Source: Citrobacter youngae
Lineage (GTDB): Bacteria; Pseudomonadota; Gammaproteobacteria; Enterobacterales; Enterobacteriaceae
Assembly: GCF_003818115.1 (NCBI RefSeq)
Contig: NZ_RPOI01000035.1
Span: 1 to 64,000, forward strand
Length of the DNA: 64,000 nucleotides
Direction: 5' to 3'
In this document: piece after piece, positions 1 through 10,087 of the stretch
Layout of the letters: every line of letters starts with the position of its first letter
How positions within the stretch are numbered: the stretch's first letter is position 1
Notes under the pieces: model-generated
Databases searched by the model: none
Told to the model about the DNA's origin: nothing
What the model saw: only the letters and a program-made list of their open reading frames with translations
Made by a program: the position numbers and the translations under genes

Positions 1-118
1 TTTTCGTCTTTGCGACGTTAATGAATCCGTTATTCTTCGTAAGATCGCCCACACAGACTGTCTGATAAATTGTTAAAGAAGTCAAGTGCCGCTTCGCTTT
101 TTCTCAGCGGCGCGGGGT
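1..118 (-). promoter_or_regulatory. rRNA operon leader with boxA antitermination site
   Basis: This is the 5' leader transcript of an rRNA operon that runs leftward out of the window. On the minus strand it contains CTTTAACAA (70-78), the boxA element that loads the Nus antitermination complex, followed by the conserved stretch ATTTATCAGACAGTCTGTG. The 16S gene itself is not in the window. Because hemG is the neighbour, I infer that this is the rrnA-equivalent operon. Confidence 0.85.
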
Positions 119-122
119 GTGC

Positions 123-150
123 ATATTACGCCATCCCGCTACGAAGTCAA
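123..150 (-). promoter_or_regulatory. rRNA operon promoter P2
   Basis: On the minus strand there is a -35 TTGACT (145-150), a 16-base spacer and a -10 TAATAT (123-128). This closely resembles the P2 promoters of E. coli rRNA operons, and it lies about 110 bases downstream of P1, as expected. Confidence 0.85.
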
Positions 151-232
151 GCATTTAATTTCGCTTTCTTCGCCGGAGTTCTCAGTGGAACCCCGCTGAC
201 CCGGCGGCTTGCGTGCCGTTGTTCCGTGTCAG

Positions 233-293
233 TGGAGGCGCATTATAGGGAGTTATTTCAGGCTGACAAGGGGAAATTTAAAATAATTTTCCA
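233..293 (-). promoter_or_regulatory. rRNA operon promoter P1 with UP element
   Basis: On the minus strand there is a -35 TTGTCA (264-269), a 16-base spacer and a consensus -10 TATAAT (242-247), followed by a GC-rich discriminator GCGCC. The AT-rich UP element AAAATTATTTTAAATTTCC lies directly upstream (about 274-292). It matches the rrn UP element that the RNA polymerase alpha subunit contacts. The start point is predicted near 233. The short spacer and discriminator are those of a stringently controlled rrn P1. Confidence 0.9.
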
Positions 294-318
294 AGTGCGT
301 GTTTTTTATTCTTTGCGT

Positions 319-864
319 TTATTTTAACAACGTTTTGTTGGTTAATTGGGCAATTTCCCGGGCAAATCCCGCCACCTGTTCCCAGTCGGTATAGATCACT
401 TCTTTCTTCGTATCCGTTTCACCACCTGACATCTTCATAATAAGTTGGATCATAACGCGGTCATACCAGCGATAGCGGGGATACAACAAAGCACCCGCAA
501 TGACTGCACTGTGGTCTGGTCGCCACGGTGAACTCATCAGAAACTTACGCGCATAGCTATTAGTTTGCGGTGTGCGTTTCTCCGGTTTACGGGCAACCAG
601 GTTTACAGAGTAAAACGCACTCGGCATCGTATTCAGCTGCGTGGCATGCTTTTTCACAAATTCCTGAAATGCAGAATGGTAATGGCCATAGCGAATTGAT
701 GCACCAATCACCACACTGTCATAATTTTTCCACTCAGGCTCTTCGGTACGATGCAAATTCATGACATCTGCCCAGACACCCAGCTCTTTAAGTTCAGAAG
801 CCAGATACTCAGCGATTTCGCGCGTTTGTCCGTCCCGGGAAGAAAAAAGAATCAGTGTTTTCAC
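319..864 (-). CDS. hemG: Menaquinone-dependent protoporphyrinogen IX dehydrogenase HemG
   Basis: The 181-residue protein has the usual length of enterobacterial HemG. It oxidises protoporphyrinogen IX to protoporphyrin IX, passing electrons to menaquinone or ubiquinone at the inner membrane, the penultimate step of haem synthesis. It has a flavodoxin fold. The N-terminus ([14 protein letters not shown]) carries the phosphate-binding loop for FMN near residues 8-14, and the long-chain insert that separates HemG from flavodoxins lies around residues 95-130. It is the last gene of the leftward pepQ-yigZ-trkH-hemG run, 11 bases after trkH. The rRNA promoter starts immediately downstream, so an rrn operon follows it as in E. 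coli. Confidence 0.95.
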   Translation of the reverse strand: MKTLILFSSRDGQTREIAEYLASELKELGVWADVMNLHRTEEPEWKNYDSVVIGASIRYGHYHSAFQEFVKKHATQLNTMPSAFYSVNLVARKPEKRTPQTNSYARKFLMSSPWRPDHSAVIAGALLYPRYRWYDRVMIQLIMKMSGGETDTKKEVIYTDWEQVAGFAREIAQLTNKTLLK

Positions 865-875
865 GTGTTACTCCA

Positions 876-2327
876 TTATTCACGCCAGAAAGTAGGGGTA
901 AAGAGCACCAGCAGAGTAAAGACCTCCAGACGACCAAACAGCATGTTGGCAATCAGGATCCATTTCGCCACCGGGTTCATGCTGGCAAAATTGTCGGCAA
1001 CAACCCCCAGCCCAGGCCCGAGGTTATTCAGCGTCGCCACAACTGAGGCAAACGCAGAGAAGTCATCCACACCGGTCGCAATAATTGCCAGCATACTGAT
1101 AATAAAGACCAGCGCATAGGCAGAAAAGAAGCCCCATACCGCTTCAAGGATTCGTTCCGGCAACGCTCGGTTGCCCAACTTAATGCTATAGACCGCATTG
1201 GGGTGAACCAGTCGCTTCAGTTCGCGGTTACCCTGTTTGAACAGTAACAAGATACGAATCACCTTCAAGCCACCGCCCGTTGACCCGGCACAGCCACCAA
1301 TAAACGCAGAACACAGTAGCAGCACCGGCAGGAACAACGGCCAGCGAGCAATACTGTCCGTAGTAAATCCGGCGGTCGTCGCCATCGATACCACCTGGAA
1401 AAATGCCTGGTTGATCGTCGTGAGCGCCGACCCATAGGTATTATGTATCCACAACACCAGCGTACAGACGGCCACCAGCGTTAGCTGCACCCCGATAAAC
1501 ATGCGGAATTCCGGATCGCGCCAGTAGACCTTCAGACTACGCCCGCTTAATAAAGAGAAGTGCAGGCCATAGTTACAACCGGAGATCAGCAGGAAGATAG
1601 CAATAATCGTGTTAATCGTGGGGCTGTCGAAATACCCCACACTGGCATCGTGTGTGGAAAAGCCGCCGATAGCAATGGTGGCGAAGCTGTGCCCAATGGC
1701 GTCAAAGGCAGGCATGCCGGCAAACCACAGCGCCAGCGCACACGCAACCGTCAATAGCACATAGATGAGCCACAAGGTTTTCGCCGTTTCGGCAATACGT
1801 GGGCGCATTTTGTTATCTTTCAGCGGCCCCGGCATTTCTGCACGATAGAGCTGCATGCCACCCACGCCAAGAATAGGCAGGATAGCCACCGCCAGCACGA
1901 TGATCCCCATCCCGCCGAACCATTGCAGCATCTGGCGATAAAAGAGAATGGCATGCGGCAGTGAATCCAGCCCCACCAGCGTCGTCGCACCTGTGGTGGT
2001 TAATCCGGAAAAGGATTCAAAAAAAGCGTCGGTTATTGTGAGGTTAGGACTTTCCGCAAAAATGAACGGCAACGCACCCACGCTCCCCAGCACGGTCCAG
2101 AATAAGACGACGATCAGAAACCCTTCACGGGATTTCAGTTCGCCCTTCTCTTTACGGTTTGGCCACCACAGCATGGAGCCGATAGCCAGAGCCACGAAGA
2201 AAGTTTGGGTGAATGCACGCCCTGCCCCATCGCGGTAAATGAGCGCTACCAGTCCGGGGATAATCATTGTCCCCGAAAATAAGATGACCAGCAGTCCAAC
2301 GATTCGGGTGATGGCGCGAAAATGCAT
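876..2327 (-). CDS. trkH: Trk potassium uptake system, translocating subunit TrkH
   Basis: The 483-residue integral membrane protein has the same length as E. coli TrkH. It is the K+ channel-like subunit that works with the cytoplasmic NAD-binding protein TrkA (not in this window). The chain has about ten hydrophobic segments arranged as four pore repeats. The pore glycines can be recognised in TTTGATTL (about residues 109-116), IGGFSTHD, TAGFTTDS and NNLGPGLG. The GCAGSTGGG segment that contributes the intramembrane gating loop is also present. It lies between yigZ and hemG with short gaps, consistent with one operon. Nothing is truncated. Confidence 0.95.
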   Translation of the reverse strand: MHFRAITRIVGLLVILFSGTMIIPGLVALIYRDGAGRAFTQTFFVALAIGSMLWWPNRKEKGELKSREGFLIVVLFWTVLGSVGALPFIFAESPNLTITDAFFESFSGLTTTGATTLVGLDSLPHAILFYRQMLQWFGGMGIIVLAVAILPILGVGGMQLYRAEMPGPLKDNKMRPRIAETAKTLWLIYVLLTVACALALWFAGMPAFDAIGHSFATIAIGGFSTHDASVGYFDSPTINTIIAIFLLISGCNYGLHFSLLSGRSLKVYWRDPEFRMFIGVQLTLVAVCTLVLWIHNTYGSALTTINQAFFQVVSMATTAGFTTDSIARWPLFLPVLLLCSAFIGGCAGSTGGGLKVIRILLLFKQGNRELKRLVHPNAVYSIKLGNRALPERILEAVWGFFSAYALVFIISMLAIIATGVDDFSAFASVVATLNNLGPGLGVVADNFASMNPVAKWILIANMLFGRLEVFTLLVLFTPTFWRE

Positions 2328-2365
2328 CTCTGCCGCTTCCTTAGTTCTTTAAAATGAGGTGGGGA

Positions 2366-2980
2366 TTATTCTGCAATCGATAACAATTGCAATGAACCAC
2401 GACTAAAATCCGCCAGCTTTGCTGAAAATTCATCCACTTTCGCATAAGGAAGTGCTACCCGAAGCAGAACGAATGCCTGGTAATCACTGAAAACGATTTT
2501 ACCGTCAAACTGCCCCAACAGTGTTTCAATGCCTGCCAGTTGGCCGTACTCACACTGCAAAGTATATTCGGTTAATGGCGTCTTGCGCTGTGTCGTTAAC
2601 TGGCGCAGCGCCTGATTCACACCACCACCGTAGGCTTTTACCAACCCCCCCGTACCGAGAAGGATACCGCCGTAGTAGCGCACCACCACCGCAGTAATCT
2701 CACCAACGCCGCTCCCCATCAGTTGAGCGAGCATCGGTTTGCCTGCGGTACCCGCCGGTTCGCCATCGTCTGAAAATCCCAGCTGTTGCGAGTCATTGGG
2801 CGCACCCGCCACCCACGCCACACAATGATGACGGGCATCCGGGTGTTCCGCTTTAACTGACTCAACAAATGCTTTCGCCGCTTCTACACCGTCCGTATGG
2901 GCGAGCAACGTAATGAAGCGGCTTTTTTTGATCTCTTCAACGACGATAACCGGCGCCGCAGGGATTAACCAACTGTCCAT
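2366..2980 (-). CDS. yigZ: IMPACT-family protein YigZ
   Basis: This 204-residue protein of the IMPACT/YigZ family (UPF0029) has an N-terminal domain (about residues 1-125) and a C-terminal ferredoxin-like UPF0029 domain. The family signature is seen in HHCVAW, SDDGEPAGTAGKP and VVRYYGGILLGTGGLVKAYG. Its eukaryotic relatives regulate translation through Gcn1, but the bacterial role is unsettled. The start codon overlaps the pepQ stop by one base (TAATG), so the two are translationally coupled. The assignment to the family is firm and the cellular function unknown. Confidence 0.93.
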   Translation of the reverse strand: MDSWLIPAAPVIVVEEIKKSRFITLLAHTDGVEAAKAFVESVKAEHPDARHHCVAWVAGAPNDSQQLGFSDDGEPAGTAGKPMLAQLMGSGVGEITAVVVRYYGGILLGTGGLVKAYGGGVNQALRQLTTQRKTPLTEYTLQCEYGQLAGIETLLGQFDGKIVFSDYQAFVLLRVALPYAKVDEFSAKLADFSRGSLQLLSIAE

Positions 2981-4311
2981 TACGCCAGTTTCAAATCCCG
3001 CGTCATGTTTTCAATATTGCTCTCGTGGACAACCACGTTGTCTTCAATACGAATCCCGCCGAACGGCTTCAGGGCTTCGATTTTTTGCCAATTGAAGTGT
3101 TTGCTGAATTGCCCTTCACGCCACGGTGCCAACAGCGATTCAATAAAGTAGATGCCCGGTTCGATGGTCAGAACCATGCCCGGTTGCAAAACGCGGGTGC
3201 AACGCAGATAAGGATACTTCGACGGCGCGGCCAGGTGGGTACCGCTGTCATCCTGCATAAAGCCAGCAACATCATGCACCTGCAGACCCAGCGGGTGACC
3301 AATGCCGTGCGGCATAAACGGCCCGGTAAGATCGTTTTCTACCATCGCCTCTTCACTCATATCGGTGATGATTTGATGCTTACGCAGCAGTTTCGCGATG
3401 CGCTGATGGAACTGAATGTGATAATCCACATAGCTGGTGCCTGCTTTCATCGTGGCAATCAGCGCCAGTTGCTCGTCATTCACATCTTTCACCAGATGCG
3501 CATAGTCGTTGTCGCTTTTCGCCGACCAGGTACGCGTCAGGTCTGCCGCATAGCCGTTATATTCCGCACCCGCGTCCAGCAGGAAGCTGCGGATTTCAGA
3601 CGGAGCCTGATGATCCAGCTTGGTGTAATGCAGAACCGAAGCATGCTCGTTAAGTGCAACGATGTTGCTGTACGGCACGTCGGTGTCACGATGACCGGTA
3701 GCCGTCAGGTAAGCGAGGTTGATGTCAAACTCGCTCATTCCGGAACGGAACGCTTCTTCCGCGGCACGGTGTCCATTCACCGCCATTTTCTGCGCTTCGC
3801 GCATACAGGCCAGTTCGTAATCTGTTTTATAGGCGCGGTAATAGTGCAGGTAGTCGATCACCCCTTTCGGGTTGATGTTGCTGGCCGCGATATCCAGCTG
3901 CAGTGCGCGTTCCGGAACCGGACCAATATAACCGATATTGCCGCGAGCAGCAGGCAGTTGACTACCAATACCGTCCGCTTTTGGCAGCGCGATGATCTCA
4001 ATTTCTTCCGTCCAGAAGGAGGTCGGCAACGGCTCAACGTTGTGCCAGTAATCGACCGGCAGGTAGAACCACAGTTTCGGCTTGTTCACGCCATCCACCA
4101 GCAACCAGCAGTTAGGAACCTGCGTTACAGGCACCCAGGCTTTGAACTGCGGATTAACCTTAAACGGATATGGATGATCGTCGAGAAAGACGTTAATCAG
4201 CTCACCTGAGTGAATAAGTAACGCATCCAGCTTGAAGCGTTCCAGCGCGTCGCGCGTCCGTTCTTGTAGGGTAACGATATGATTTTTATAGAGAGCGGCC
4301 AGTGATTCCAT
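2980..4311 (-). CDS. pepQ: Xaa-Pro dipeptidase PepQ
   Basis: The 443-residue metalloenzyme of the M24B family matches E. coli PepQ in length. It cleaves dipeptides with a C-terminal proline in the cytoplasm and also hydrolyses organophosphate triesters. The pita-bread catalytic domain occupies the second half. The dinuclear Mn2+ ligands are visible in [20 protein letters not shown] (two Asp), GIGHPLG (His), TIEPGIYF (Glu) and [10 protein letters not shown] (Glu). It is the first gene of the leftward pepQ-yigZ-trkH-hemG operon and is divergent from fadB. A long open frame exists on the opposite strand, but it is only the shadow of this gene. Confidence 0.95.
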   Translation of the reverse strand: MESLAALYKNHIVTLQERTRDALERFKLDALLIHSGELINVFLDDHPYPFKVNPQFKAWVPVTQVPNCWLLVDGVNKPKLWFYLPVDYWHNVEPLPTSFWTEEIEIIALPKADGIGSQLPAARGNIGYIGPVPERALQLDIAASNINPKGVIDYLHYYRAYKTDYELACMREAQKMAVNGHRAAEEAFRSGMSEFDINLAYLTATGHRDTDVPYSNIVALNEHASVLHYTKLDHQAPSEIRSFLLDAGAEYNGYAADLTRTWSAKSDNDYAHLVKDVNDEQLALIATMKAGTSYVDYHIQFHQRIAKLLRKHQIITDMSEEAMVENDLTGPFMPHGIGHPLGLQVHDVAGFMQDDSGTHLAAPSKYPYLRCTRVLQPGMVLTIEPGIYFIESLLAPWREGQFSKHFNWQKIEALKPFGGIRIEDNVVVHESNIENMTRDLKLA

Positions 4312-4458
4312 TTTCTATCCTTCTGTTTTTTTGACCTCAAGTCTCCGCATCTTAGCACATCGCCTTGTGAGTGCGTGATTTCTGCCGAGCGTGATCGAAT
4401 CGTCATTTCTTTAATCATTCATTTGCATTTTTTTAACATAAAACACACACTTCGATTC

Positions 4459-4475
4459 ATCTGGTATGACCAGAT
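4459..4475. promoter_or_regulatory. FadR operator in front of fadBA
   Basis: ATCTGGTATGACCAGAT is an almost perfect 17-base dyad of the FadR type (E. coli fadB has a nearly identical site in the same place). It ends 25 bases before the fadB ATG, where FadR would block transcription until long-chain acyl-CoA releases it. The region between pepQ and fadB also carries the divergent pepQ promoter. Confidence 0.88.
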
Positions 4476-4500
4476 CACCTTGCGGATTCAGGAGACTGAC

Positions 4501-6690
4501 ATGCTTTACAAAGGCGACACCCTGTACCTCGACTGGCTGGAAGATGGCATCGCCGAACTGGTGTTCGATGCCCCTGGTTCGGTCAATAAACTCGACACGG
4601 CCACCGTTGCCAGCCTGGGCCATGCGCTTGATGTGCTGGAAAAACAACCGAATTTAAAAGGGCTGCTTCTGCGCTCTAACAAAGCAGCCTTTATTGTTGG
4701 TGCCGATATCACCGAATTCCTTTCACTGTTCCTCGTGCCTGAAGAACAGTTAAGCCAGTGGCTGCATTTTGCCAACAGCGTCTTTAACCGCCTCGAAGAT
4801 CTACCTGTTCCGACCCTCTCAGCGGTAAATGGCTATGCGTTGGGCGGTGGCTGCGAGTGTGTCCTGGCAACCGATTATCGTCTGGCAACGCCGGACCTGC
4901 GCATTGGCTTGCCGGAAACCAAGCTGGGCATTATGCCGGGCTTTGGCGGCTCCGTGCGTATGCCACGTATGCTGGGCGCGGACAGCGCGCTGGAAATCAT
5001 TGCTGCAGGTAAAGATGTTGGCGCTGACCAGGCGCTAAAAATCGGCCTGGTCGATGGCGTGGTGAAGCAAGACAAACTGCTTGATGGCGCGATTGCCGTA
5101 TTACGTCAGGCGATTAACGGCGACCTTGACTGGAAAGCCAAACGTCAGCCGAAGCTGGAGCCGTTGAAACTCAGCAAAATTGAAGCGGCTATGAGCTTTA
5201 CCATCGCCAAAGGCATGGTGGCGCAGACGGCAGGTAAGCATTATCCCGCACCGATTACCGCGGTAAAAACCATTGAAGCAGCGGCTCGTTTTGGCCGTGA
5301 AGAAGCACTGAATCTGGAAAATAAAAGCTTTGTGCCACTGGCGCACACCAGTGAAGCCCGCGCGTTGGTTGGTATCTTCCTGAACGATCAGTTCGTGAAA
5401 GCCAAAGCCAAAAAACTCACCAAAAATATTGATGCGCCAAAGCAAGCGGCAGTGCTGGGTGCAGGTATTATGGGCGGCGGCATCGCGTATCAGTCAGCCT
5501 GGAAAGGCGTGCCGGTTGTGATGAAAGATATCAACGACAAATCATTAACGCTCGGCATGACCGAAGCGGCCAAGCTACTGAACAAACAGCTTGAGCGCGG
5601 CAAAATTGACGGTCTGAAAATGGCGGGCGTGATTTCCACTATTCATCCAACCCTCGACTATAGCGGTTTTGAGCGTGTGGATGTGGTGGTTGAAGCGGTC
5701 GTAGAAAACCCGAAAGTGAAAAAAGCGGTGCTGGCGGAGACTGAAGACAAAGTTCGCCCGGATACGGTACTGGCGTCGAATACCTCCACCATCCCAATCA
5801 ACGAACTGGCCAGCGCGCTCAAGCGCCCGGAAAACTTCTGTGGGATGCACTTCTTTAACCCGGTGCACCGTATGCCGCTGGTTGAGATCATTCGCGGCGA
5901 GAAAAGCTCGGATGAAACCATCGCCAAAGTTGTCGCCTGGGCAAGCCAGATGGGCAAAACGCCAATTGTGGTCAACGATTGCCCCGGTTTCTTCGTGAAC
6001 CGCGTGCTGTTCCCGTATTTTGCCGGTTTCAGCCAGCTGCTGCGCGATGGGGCGGATTTCCGCAAAGTCGACAAAGTCATGGAAAAACAGTTTGGCTGGC
6101 CGATGGGCCCAGCTTATCTGCTGGACGTGGTGGGAATTGATACCGCACATCACGCGCAGGCAGTGATGTCCGCAGGCTTCCCTCAGCGTATGCAGAAAGA
6201 TTATCGCGACGCGATAGACGCCCTGTTTGATGCTAACCGTTTCGGACAGAAAAACGGTCTTGGATTCTGGCGTTATAAAGAAGACAACAAGGGCAAGCCG
6301 AAAAAAGAAGAGGATGCCACCGTTGACGGTTTGCTGGCAGATATCAGCCAGCCGAAGCGCGACTTTAGCGATGAAGAAATTATCGCCCGCATGATGATCC
6401 CAATGGTCAACGAAGTGGTACGTTGTCTGGAAGAAGGCATTATCGCCAGCCCGGCAGAAGCCGATATGGCGCTGGTGTATGGCCTGGGCTTCCCTCCGTT
6501 CCACGGCGGCGCGTTCCGCTGGCTGGATACGCTCGGCAGCGCGAAGTATCTCGATATGGCTCAACAGTATCAGCACCTTGGCCCGCTGTATGAAGTTCCG
6601 GCCGGTCTGCGTGACAAAGCGCGCCATAACGAACCGTATTATCCCCAGGTTGAGCCTGCCCGCCCGGTTGGCAGCCTGAAAACGGCTTAA
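4501..6690 (+). CDS. fadB: Fatty acid oxidation complex alpha subunit FadB
   Basis: This 729-residue multifunctional enzyme performs enoyl-CoA hydratase, 3-hydroxyacyl-CoA dehydrogenase and isomerase/epimerase steps of aerobic beta-oxidation, in an alpha2beta2 complex with FadA. The N-terminal crotonase domain (about 1-190) carries the two acid residues in GGGCE (about E119) and GLPETKLG (about E139). The dehydrogenase domain begins with the NAD loop [11 protein letters not shown] (about 320) and has the active-site His in [10 protein letters not shown] (about 450). The ATG at 4501 is chosen because it follows AGGAGACTGAC and gives the family length. Open frame continues upstream to 4375, but that would run through the FadR operator. 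Confidence 0.97.
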   Translation: MLYKGDTLYLDWLEDGIAELVFDAPGSVNKLDTATVASLGHALDVLEKQPNLKGLLLRSNKAAFIVGADITEFLSLFLVPEEQLSQWLHFANSVFNRLEDLPVPTLSAVNGYALGGGCECVLATDYRLATPDLRIGLPETKLGIMPGFGGSVRMPRMLGADSALEIIAAGKDVGADQALKIGLVDGVVKQDKLLDGAIAVLRQAINGDLDWKAKRQPKLEPLKLSKIEAAMSFTIAKGMVAQTAGKHYPAPITAVKTIEAAARFGREEALNLENKSFVPLAHTSEARALVGIFLNDQFVKAKAKKLTKNIDAPKQAAVLGAGIMGGGIAYQSAWKGVPVVMKDINDKSLTLGMTEAAKLLNKQLERGKIDGLKMAGVISTIHPTLDYSGFERVDVVVEAVVENPKVKKAVLAETEDKVRPDTVLASNTSTIPINELASALKRPENFCGMHFFNPVHRMPLVEIIRGEKSSDETIAKVVAWASQMGKTPIVVNDCPGFFVNRVLFPYFAGFSQLLRDGADFRKVDKVMEKQFGWPMGPAYLLDVVGIDTAHHAQAVMSAGFPQRMQKDYRDAIDALFDANRFGQKNGLGFWRYKEDNKGKPKKEEDATVDGLLADISQPKRDFSDEEIIARMMIPMVNEVVRCLEEGIIASPAEADMALVYGLGFPPFHGGAFRWLDTLGSAKYLDMAQQYQHLGPLYEVPAGLRDKARHNEPYYPQVEPARPVGSLKTA

Positions 6691-7863
<1,173 letters not shown>

Positions 7864-7877
7864 TCAAAGATAAATTC

Positions 7878-7998
7878 CCCTAAATAATTCTCGCTGCATC
7901 GCGGCGGCAACTGAGCGAATCCCCGGGAGCATAGATAACTATGTGACCGGGGTGAGCAAAGGCAGCCAACAAAGAGGCAGAGTGAATTATGACGGGGA
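7878..7998. repeat. ERIC (IRU) element downstream of fadA
   Basis: This is a copy of the enterobacterial repetitive intergenic consensus. It has the flank CTAAATAATTC near 7880, GGCGGCAA at 7903-7910 and the central hairpin AATCCCCGGGAGC to GTGACCGGGGTGAG. Stem pairs are CCCCGG (7921-7926) with CCGGGG (7947-7952) and CATAG (7930-7934) with CTATG (7939-7943). GCCAAC and TATGACG follow on the right. It lies between the fadA stop and its terminator, so it is transcribed in the fadBA mRNA 3' region. Confidence 0.9.
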
Positions 7999-8018
7999 AA
8001 GGTTTAGTTGCCGTTCTT

Positions 8019-8043
8019 CCCGCCTGTCAGGGGCGGGTTTTTT
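8019..8043 (+). terminator. Rho-independent terminator of fadBA
   Basis: The stem CCCGCC (8019-8024) pairs with GGCGGG (8032-8037) and is followed directly by TTTTTT (8038-8043). The T-tract runs into the stop codon of the convergent lacI-family gene at 8042-8044. No T-tract follows on the minus strand, so it should act on fadBA only. Confidence 0.85.
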
Positions 8044-9034
8044 ATTTACCTGAACTACCACGCACCACTAATTGCACCGGCAACAGCAGATTCTCTTCCA
8101 GTTTCTCTTCCAGTTTCTCTTCCAGCAATAAACGCAGCGCTTCACGCCCCAGTTGCTTTTTATCAACCGCAATAGTGGTCAGCGGCGGATGTGACCAGGC
8201 CGCAGCATCGATATCATCAAACCCCACCAGCGCGAGATCTTCCGGGATACGTATATCCTGCTGCACACACACCCGCTGAACAACCATCGCCGCCGCGTCG
8301 TTATAGGCAAAAATGGCATCAGGCGGCTCCGGCAGCCTGAAAAGCTCATTAACCGCTTCCACCAGGGATTGCTCGGTATCCAGCAGCGGTGGCGCAACGG
8401 CGTCGTATTCTGGCGGCATCAGCAAACGGGCCTCATACAATGCCTGACGGTAGCCCTTCTCGCGCTGACGGATGCTGTAGTGCGCAAGCGAACTGGCAAG
8501 AAAAGCGATACGGCTGCGCCCCTGTTCGATCAAGTGTTTTGTCGCCAGATAGCCGCCCTGGGTATTGTCCGGATTGACGCATGGCAAACCTGGAGCCCAC
8601 AGATCCACCAGCACCAACGGCAATTTCATCTGTTGCAGCAAGCCAAGTAATTCAGGCTCAAAAAAACCGGCGCAGATCAGCGCATCCGGCTGGTGCAGCA
8701 TCACCTGCTCACTCACTGCATCACCTGGGCCTATAGAGAGAAAACTCAGCGCAATACCCTGATCCCGGCAGGCATCATCGATACCCAGCAGCAGCTGCGA
8801 GTAAAACGGCAATGCCCGGCTGATATTGTGCTGGCGGTGCAGCAAAAACAGGACTCGCTTGAGCTTGTCACTGCGCAGACGGGAAAAATCATAACCCTGC
8901 TGCTGCGCCACAGAAATAATGCGCAGCCGGGTATCTTCACGTAGCCCCGGCTGCCCTTTCAGGGCGCGGGAAACCGCGCCAACTGAAACGCCGCAGGCTT
9001 CGGCAATGTCCCTGATACGTACAGGTTTCGTCAT
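8042..9034 (-). CDS. LacI-family transcriptional regulator (accessory)
   Basis: This 330-residue protein has the LacI/GalR architecture. The N-terminal HTH (IRDIAEACGVSVGAVSRALKG, about residues 6-26) and hinge are followed by a periplasmic-binding-like effector domain. The effector domain ends in the typical IPEDLALVGFDD segment and VDKKQLGREA. It is the second gene of a leftward pair, 7 bases after the ROK kinase gene, and probably controls that pair through the dyads at 10004-10087. The C-terminal helix contains a repeated LEEKLEEKLEE segment encoded by a 12-base tandem repeat. E. coli K-12 has no gene here between fadA and fre. I do not recognise a specific gene name, and the effector sugar is unknown. 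Confidence 0.88.
   Translation of the reverse strand: MTKPVRIRDIAEACGVSVGAVSRALKGQPGLREDTRLRIISVAQQQGYDFSRLRSDKLKRVLFLLHRQHNISRALPFYSQLLLGIDDACRDQGIALSFLSIGPGDAVSEQVMLHQPDALICAGFFEPELLGLLQQMKLPLVLVDLWAPGLPCVNPDNTQGGYLATKHLIEQGRSRIAFLASSLAHYSIRQREKGYRQALYEARLLMPPEYDAVAPPLLDTEQSLVEAVNELFRLPEPPDAIFAYNDAAAMVVQRVCVQQDIRIPEDLALVGFDDIDAAAWSHPPLTTIAVDKKQLGREALRLLLEEKLEEKLEENLLLPVQLVVRGSSGK
8091..8126 (+). repeat. Three tandem copies of a 12-base unit in the lacI-family gene
   Basis: TTCTCTTCCAGT occurs three times in a row (the last copy ends AGC). In the regulator, read on the minus strand, this encodes repeated E-E-K-L units in the last C-terminal helix. Because the unit is 12 bases long, gain or loss of a copy would keep the reading frame. 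Confidence 0.95.
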
Positions 9035-9041
9035 GTCACTC

Positions 9042-9956
9042 TCATTGATTTACGCTGGCCTTTTGCGCCCCCAGCCAGGCCGCGCCGCGTACGCCGCTGC
9101 TGTCACCGTGTCGGGCCTGAACGATCGGCGTACGGCACTGTTTACCAAATACGTACTGCGCCACTCGCGCCTGCAAGCCTGAGTACAGTAAAGTGATATT
9201 GGATACCCCACCGCCCAGCACGATAACATCGGGATCGAGCGTATTCACCACCCCCGCCAACGCGCGCGCCAGCTGATCGCAATAGCGTTCCCATAACAAA
9301 CAGGCATCTGCATCACCCGATTCTACCCGCTGCATAATATGTGGCACACCTGCATGTTGCGCGGTGTGATTCATATACTGACGCTCCAGGCCGCTGCCGG
9401 AAATAAAGCTCTCAATACAGTTCACCTGTCCGCAATAGCATGTCACTTCAGCCCCGTCCCGAGATTCGTGGTAGCGCGGCAATGCATTATGTCCCCACTC
9501 TCCTGAACAGGCGTTAGGTCCAGAGATCAAACGGTTATCGATGCATAGTCCACCGCCGCATCCGGTACCGAGGATAACGCCAAATACGACACGATAGCCC
9601 CGTCCGCTACCGTCCATCGCTTCCGACAGTGTGAAGCAGTTGGCGTCATTAGTTACGGGTACTGGCATTCCTAATGCACGCTCAAGATCTTGCGAAAAAG
9701 CCTGCTGATTCAGCACCAGGATATTGGAATTCTTAATCAAACCTTCGCTATCCACCGCGCCGGGCACCCCGATACCCACCGATAAAGGCTGATTAACGGC
9801 CTGTCTCGCCTTAGCAATCATCTCGGTCACAGCCTGGAAAAAATCACCGTAACTCAGCTTTGGTGTCGCACATCGCTCGCGGTAAACAATTTCACCCGTG
9901 TTATCAATCACCACCGCTTCAATTTTAGTCCCGCCGATATCCAGTCCGAGCCTCAT
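9042..9956 (-). CDS. ROK-family sugar kinase (Mak/NagK-like)
   Basis: The 304-residue ROK kinase resembles E. coli Mak (manno(fructo)kinase, 302 residues) over its whole length. The phosphate loop DIGGTK lies at residues 6-11, and VTNDANCF carries the catalytic Asp. The adenosine/phosphate region LGTGCGGG is followed by GEWGHN and the ROK zinc motif CYCGQVNCIE. The start at 9956 (ATG GTT-proximal, protein MRLGLDIGG) follows GAGGGAAAACC. An upstream in-frame extension to 10037 would cross the operator dyad and is rejected. It is first in a two-gene operon with the LacI regulator. It likely phosphorylates a hexose or amino sugar, but the exact substrate cannot be read from sequence. Confidence 0.88.
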   Translation of the reverse strand: MRLGLDIGGTKIEAVVIDNTGEIVYRERCATPKLSYGDFFQAVTEMIAKARQAVNQPLSVGIGVPGAVDSEGLIKNSNILVLNQQAFSQDLERALGMPVPVTNDANCFTLSEAMDGSGRGYRVVFGVILGTGCGGGLCIDNRLISGPNACSGEWGHNALPRYHESRDGAEVTCYCGQVNCIESFISGSGLERQYMNHTAQHAGVPHIMQRVESGDADACLLWERYCDQLARALAGVVNTLDPDVIVLGGGVSNITLLYSGLQARVAQYVFGKQCRTPIVQARHGDSSGVRGAAWLGAQKASVNQ

Positions 9957-10003
9957 GGTTTTCCCTCGCTGACGTCCCGCAATGTGATGCGATACAGCTT
10001 GCC

Positions 10004-10026
10004 CATTTTGTTTACTAAACAAAATG
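10004..10026. promoter_or_regulatory. Perfect 23-base palindromic operator upstream of the ROK-lacI pair
   Basis: The arm CATTTTGTTTA (10004-10014), a central C (10015) and the arm TAAACAAAATG (10016-10026) form a perfect dyad of LacI-family type with an odd centre. It lies 48 bases before the ROK start codon. I infer that it is the operator of the adjacent regulator. A weak CRP-like dyad AATGA-N6-TCACA overlaps the right side (10023-10038). Confidence 0.75.
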
Positions 10027-10072
10027 AAACCCGTCACAAAAACTCAGTTTTATGATTAATAGATAGAAAAAA

Positions 10073-10087
10073 CATGTTTACTAAAAA
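10073..10087. promoter_or_regulatory. Second, imperfect operator for the ROK-lacI pair
   Basis: TGTTTACTAAA (10075-10085) repeats the 11-base core of the perfect dyad at 10009-10019. The centres are 66 bases apart (10015 and 10081), roughly six helical turns, a spacing compatible with two bound repressors on one face or a DNA loop. The outer arms do not match, so this would be the weaker site. Confidence 0.5.

Noticed and set aside
3025-4209. A 394-codon open frame on the + strand opposite pepQ
   Set aside because: It is entirely antisense to a well-conserved pepQ, has no ribosome site or recognisable domain, and is rich in His, Arg and Gln, as expected for a shadow frame.
4375-4500. N-terminal extension of fadB
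   Set aside because: It would be translated through the FadR operator and promoter. The start at 4501 has a good ribosome site and gives the family length.
9957-10037. N-terminal extension of the ROK kinase
   Set aside because: It crosses the operator dyad and lacks homology. ROK kinases start just before the DIGGTK loop.
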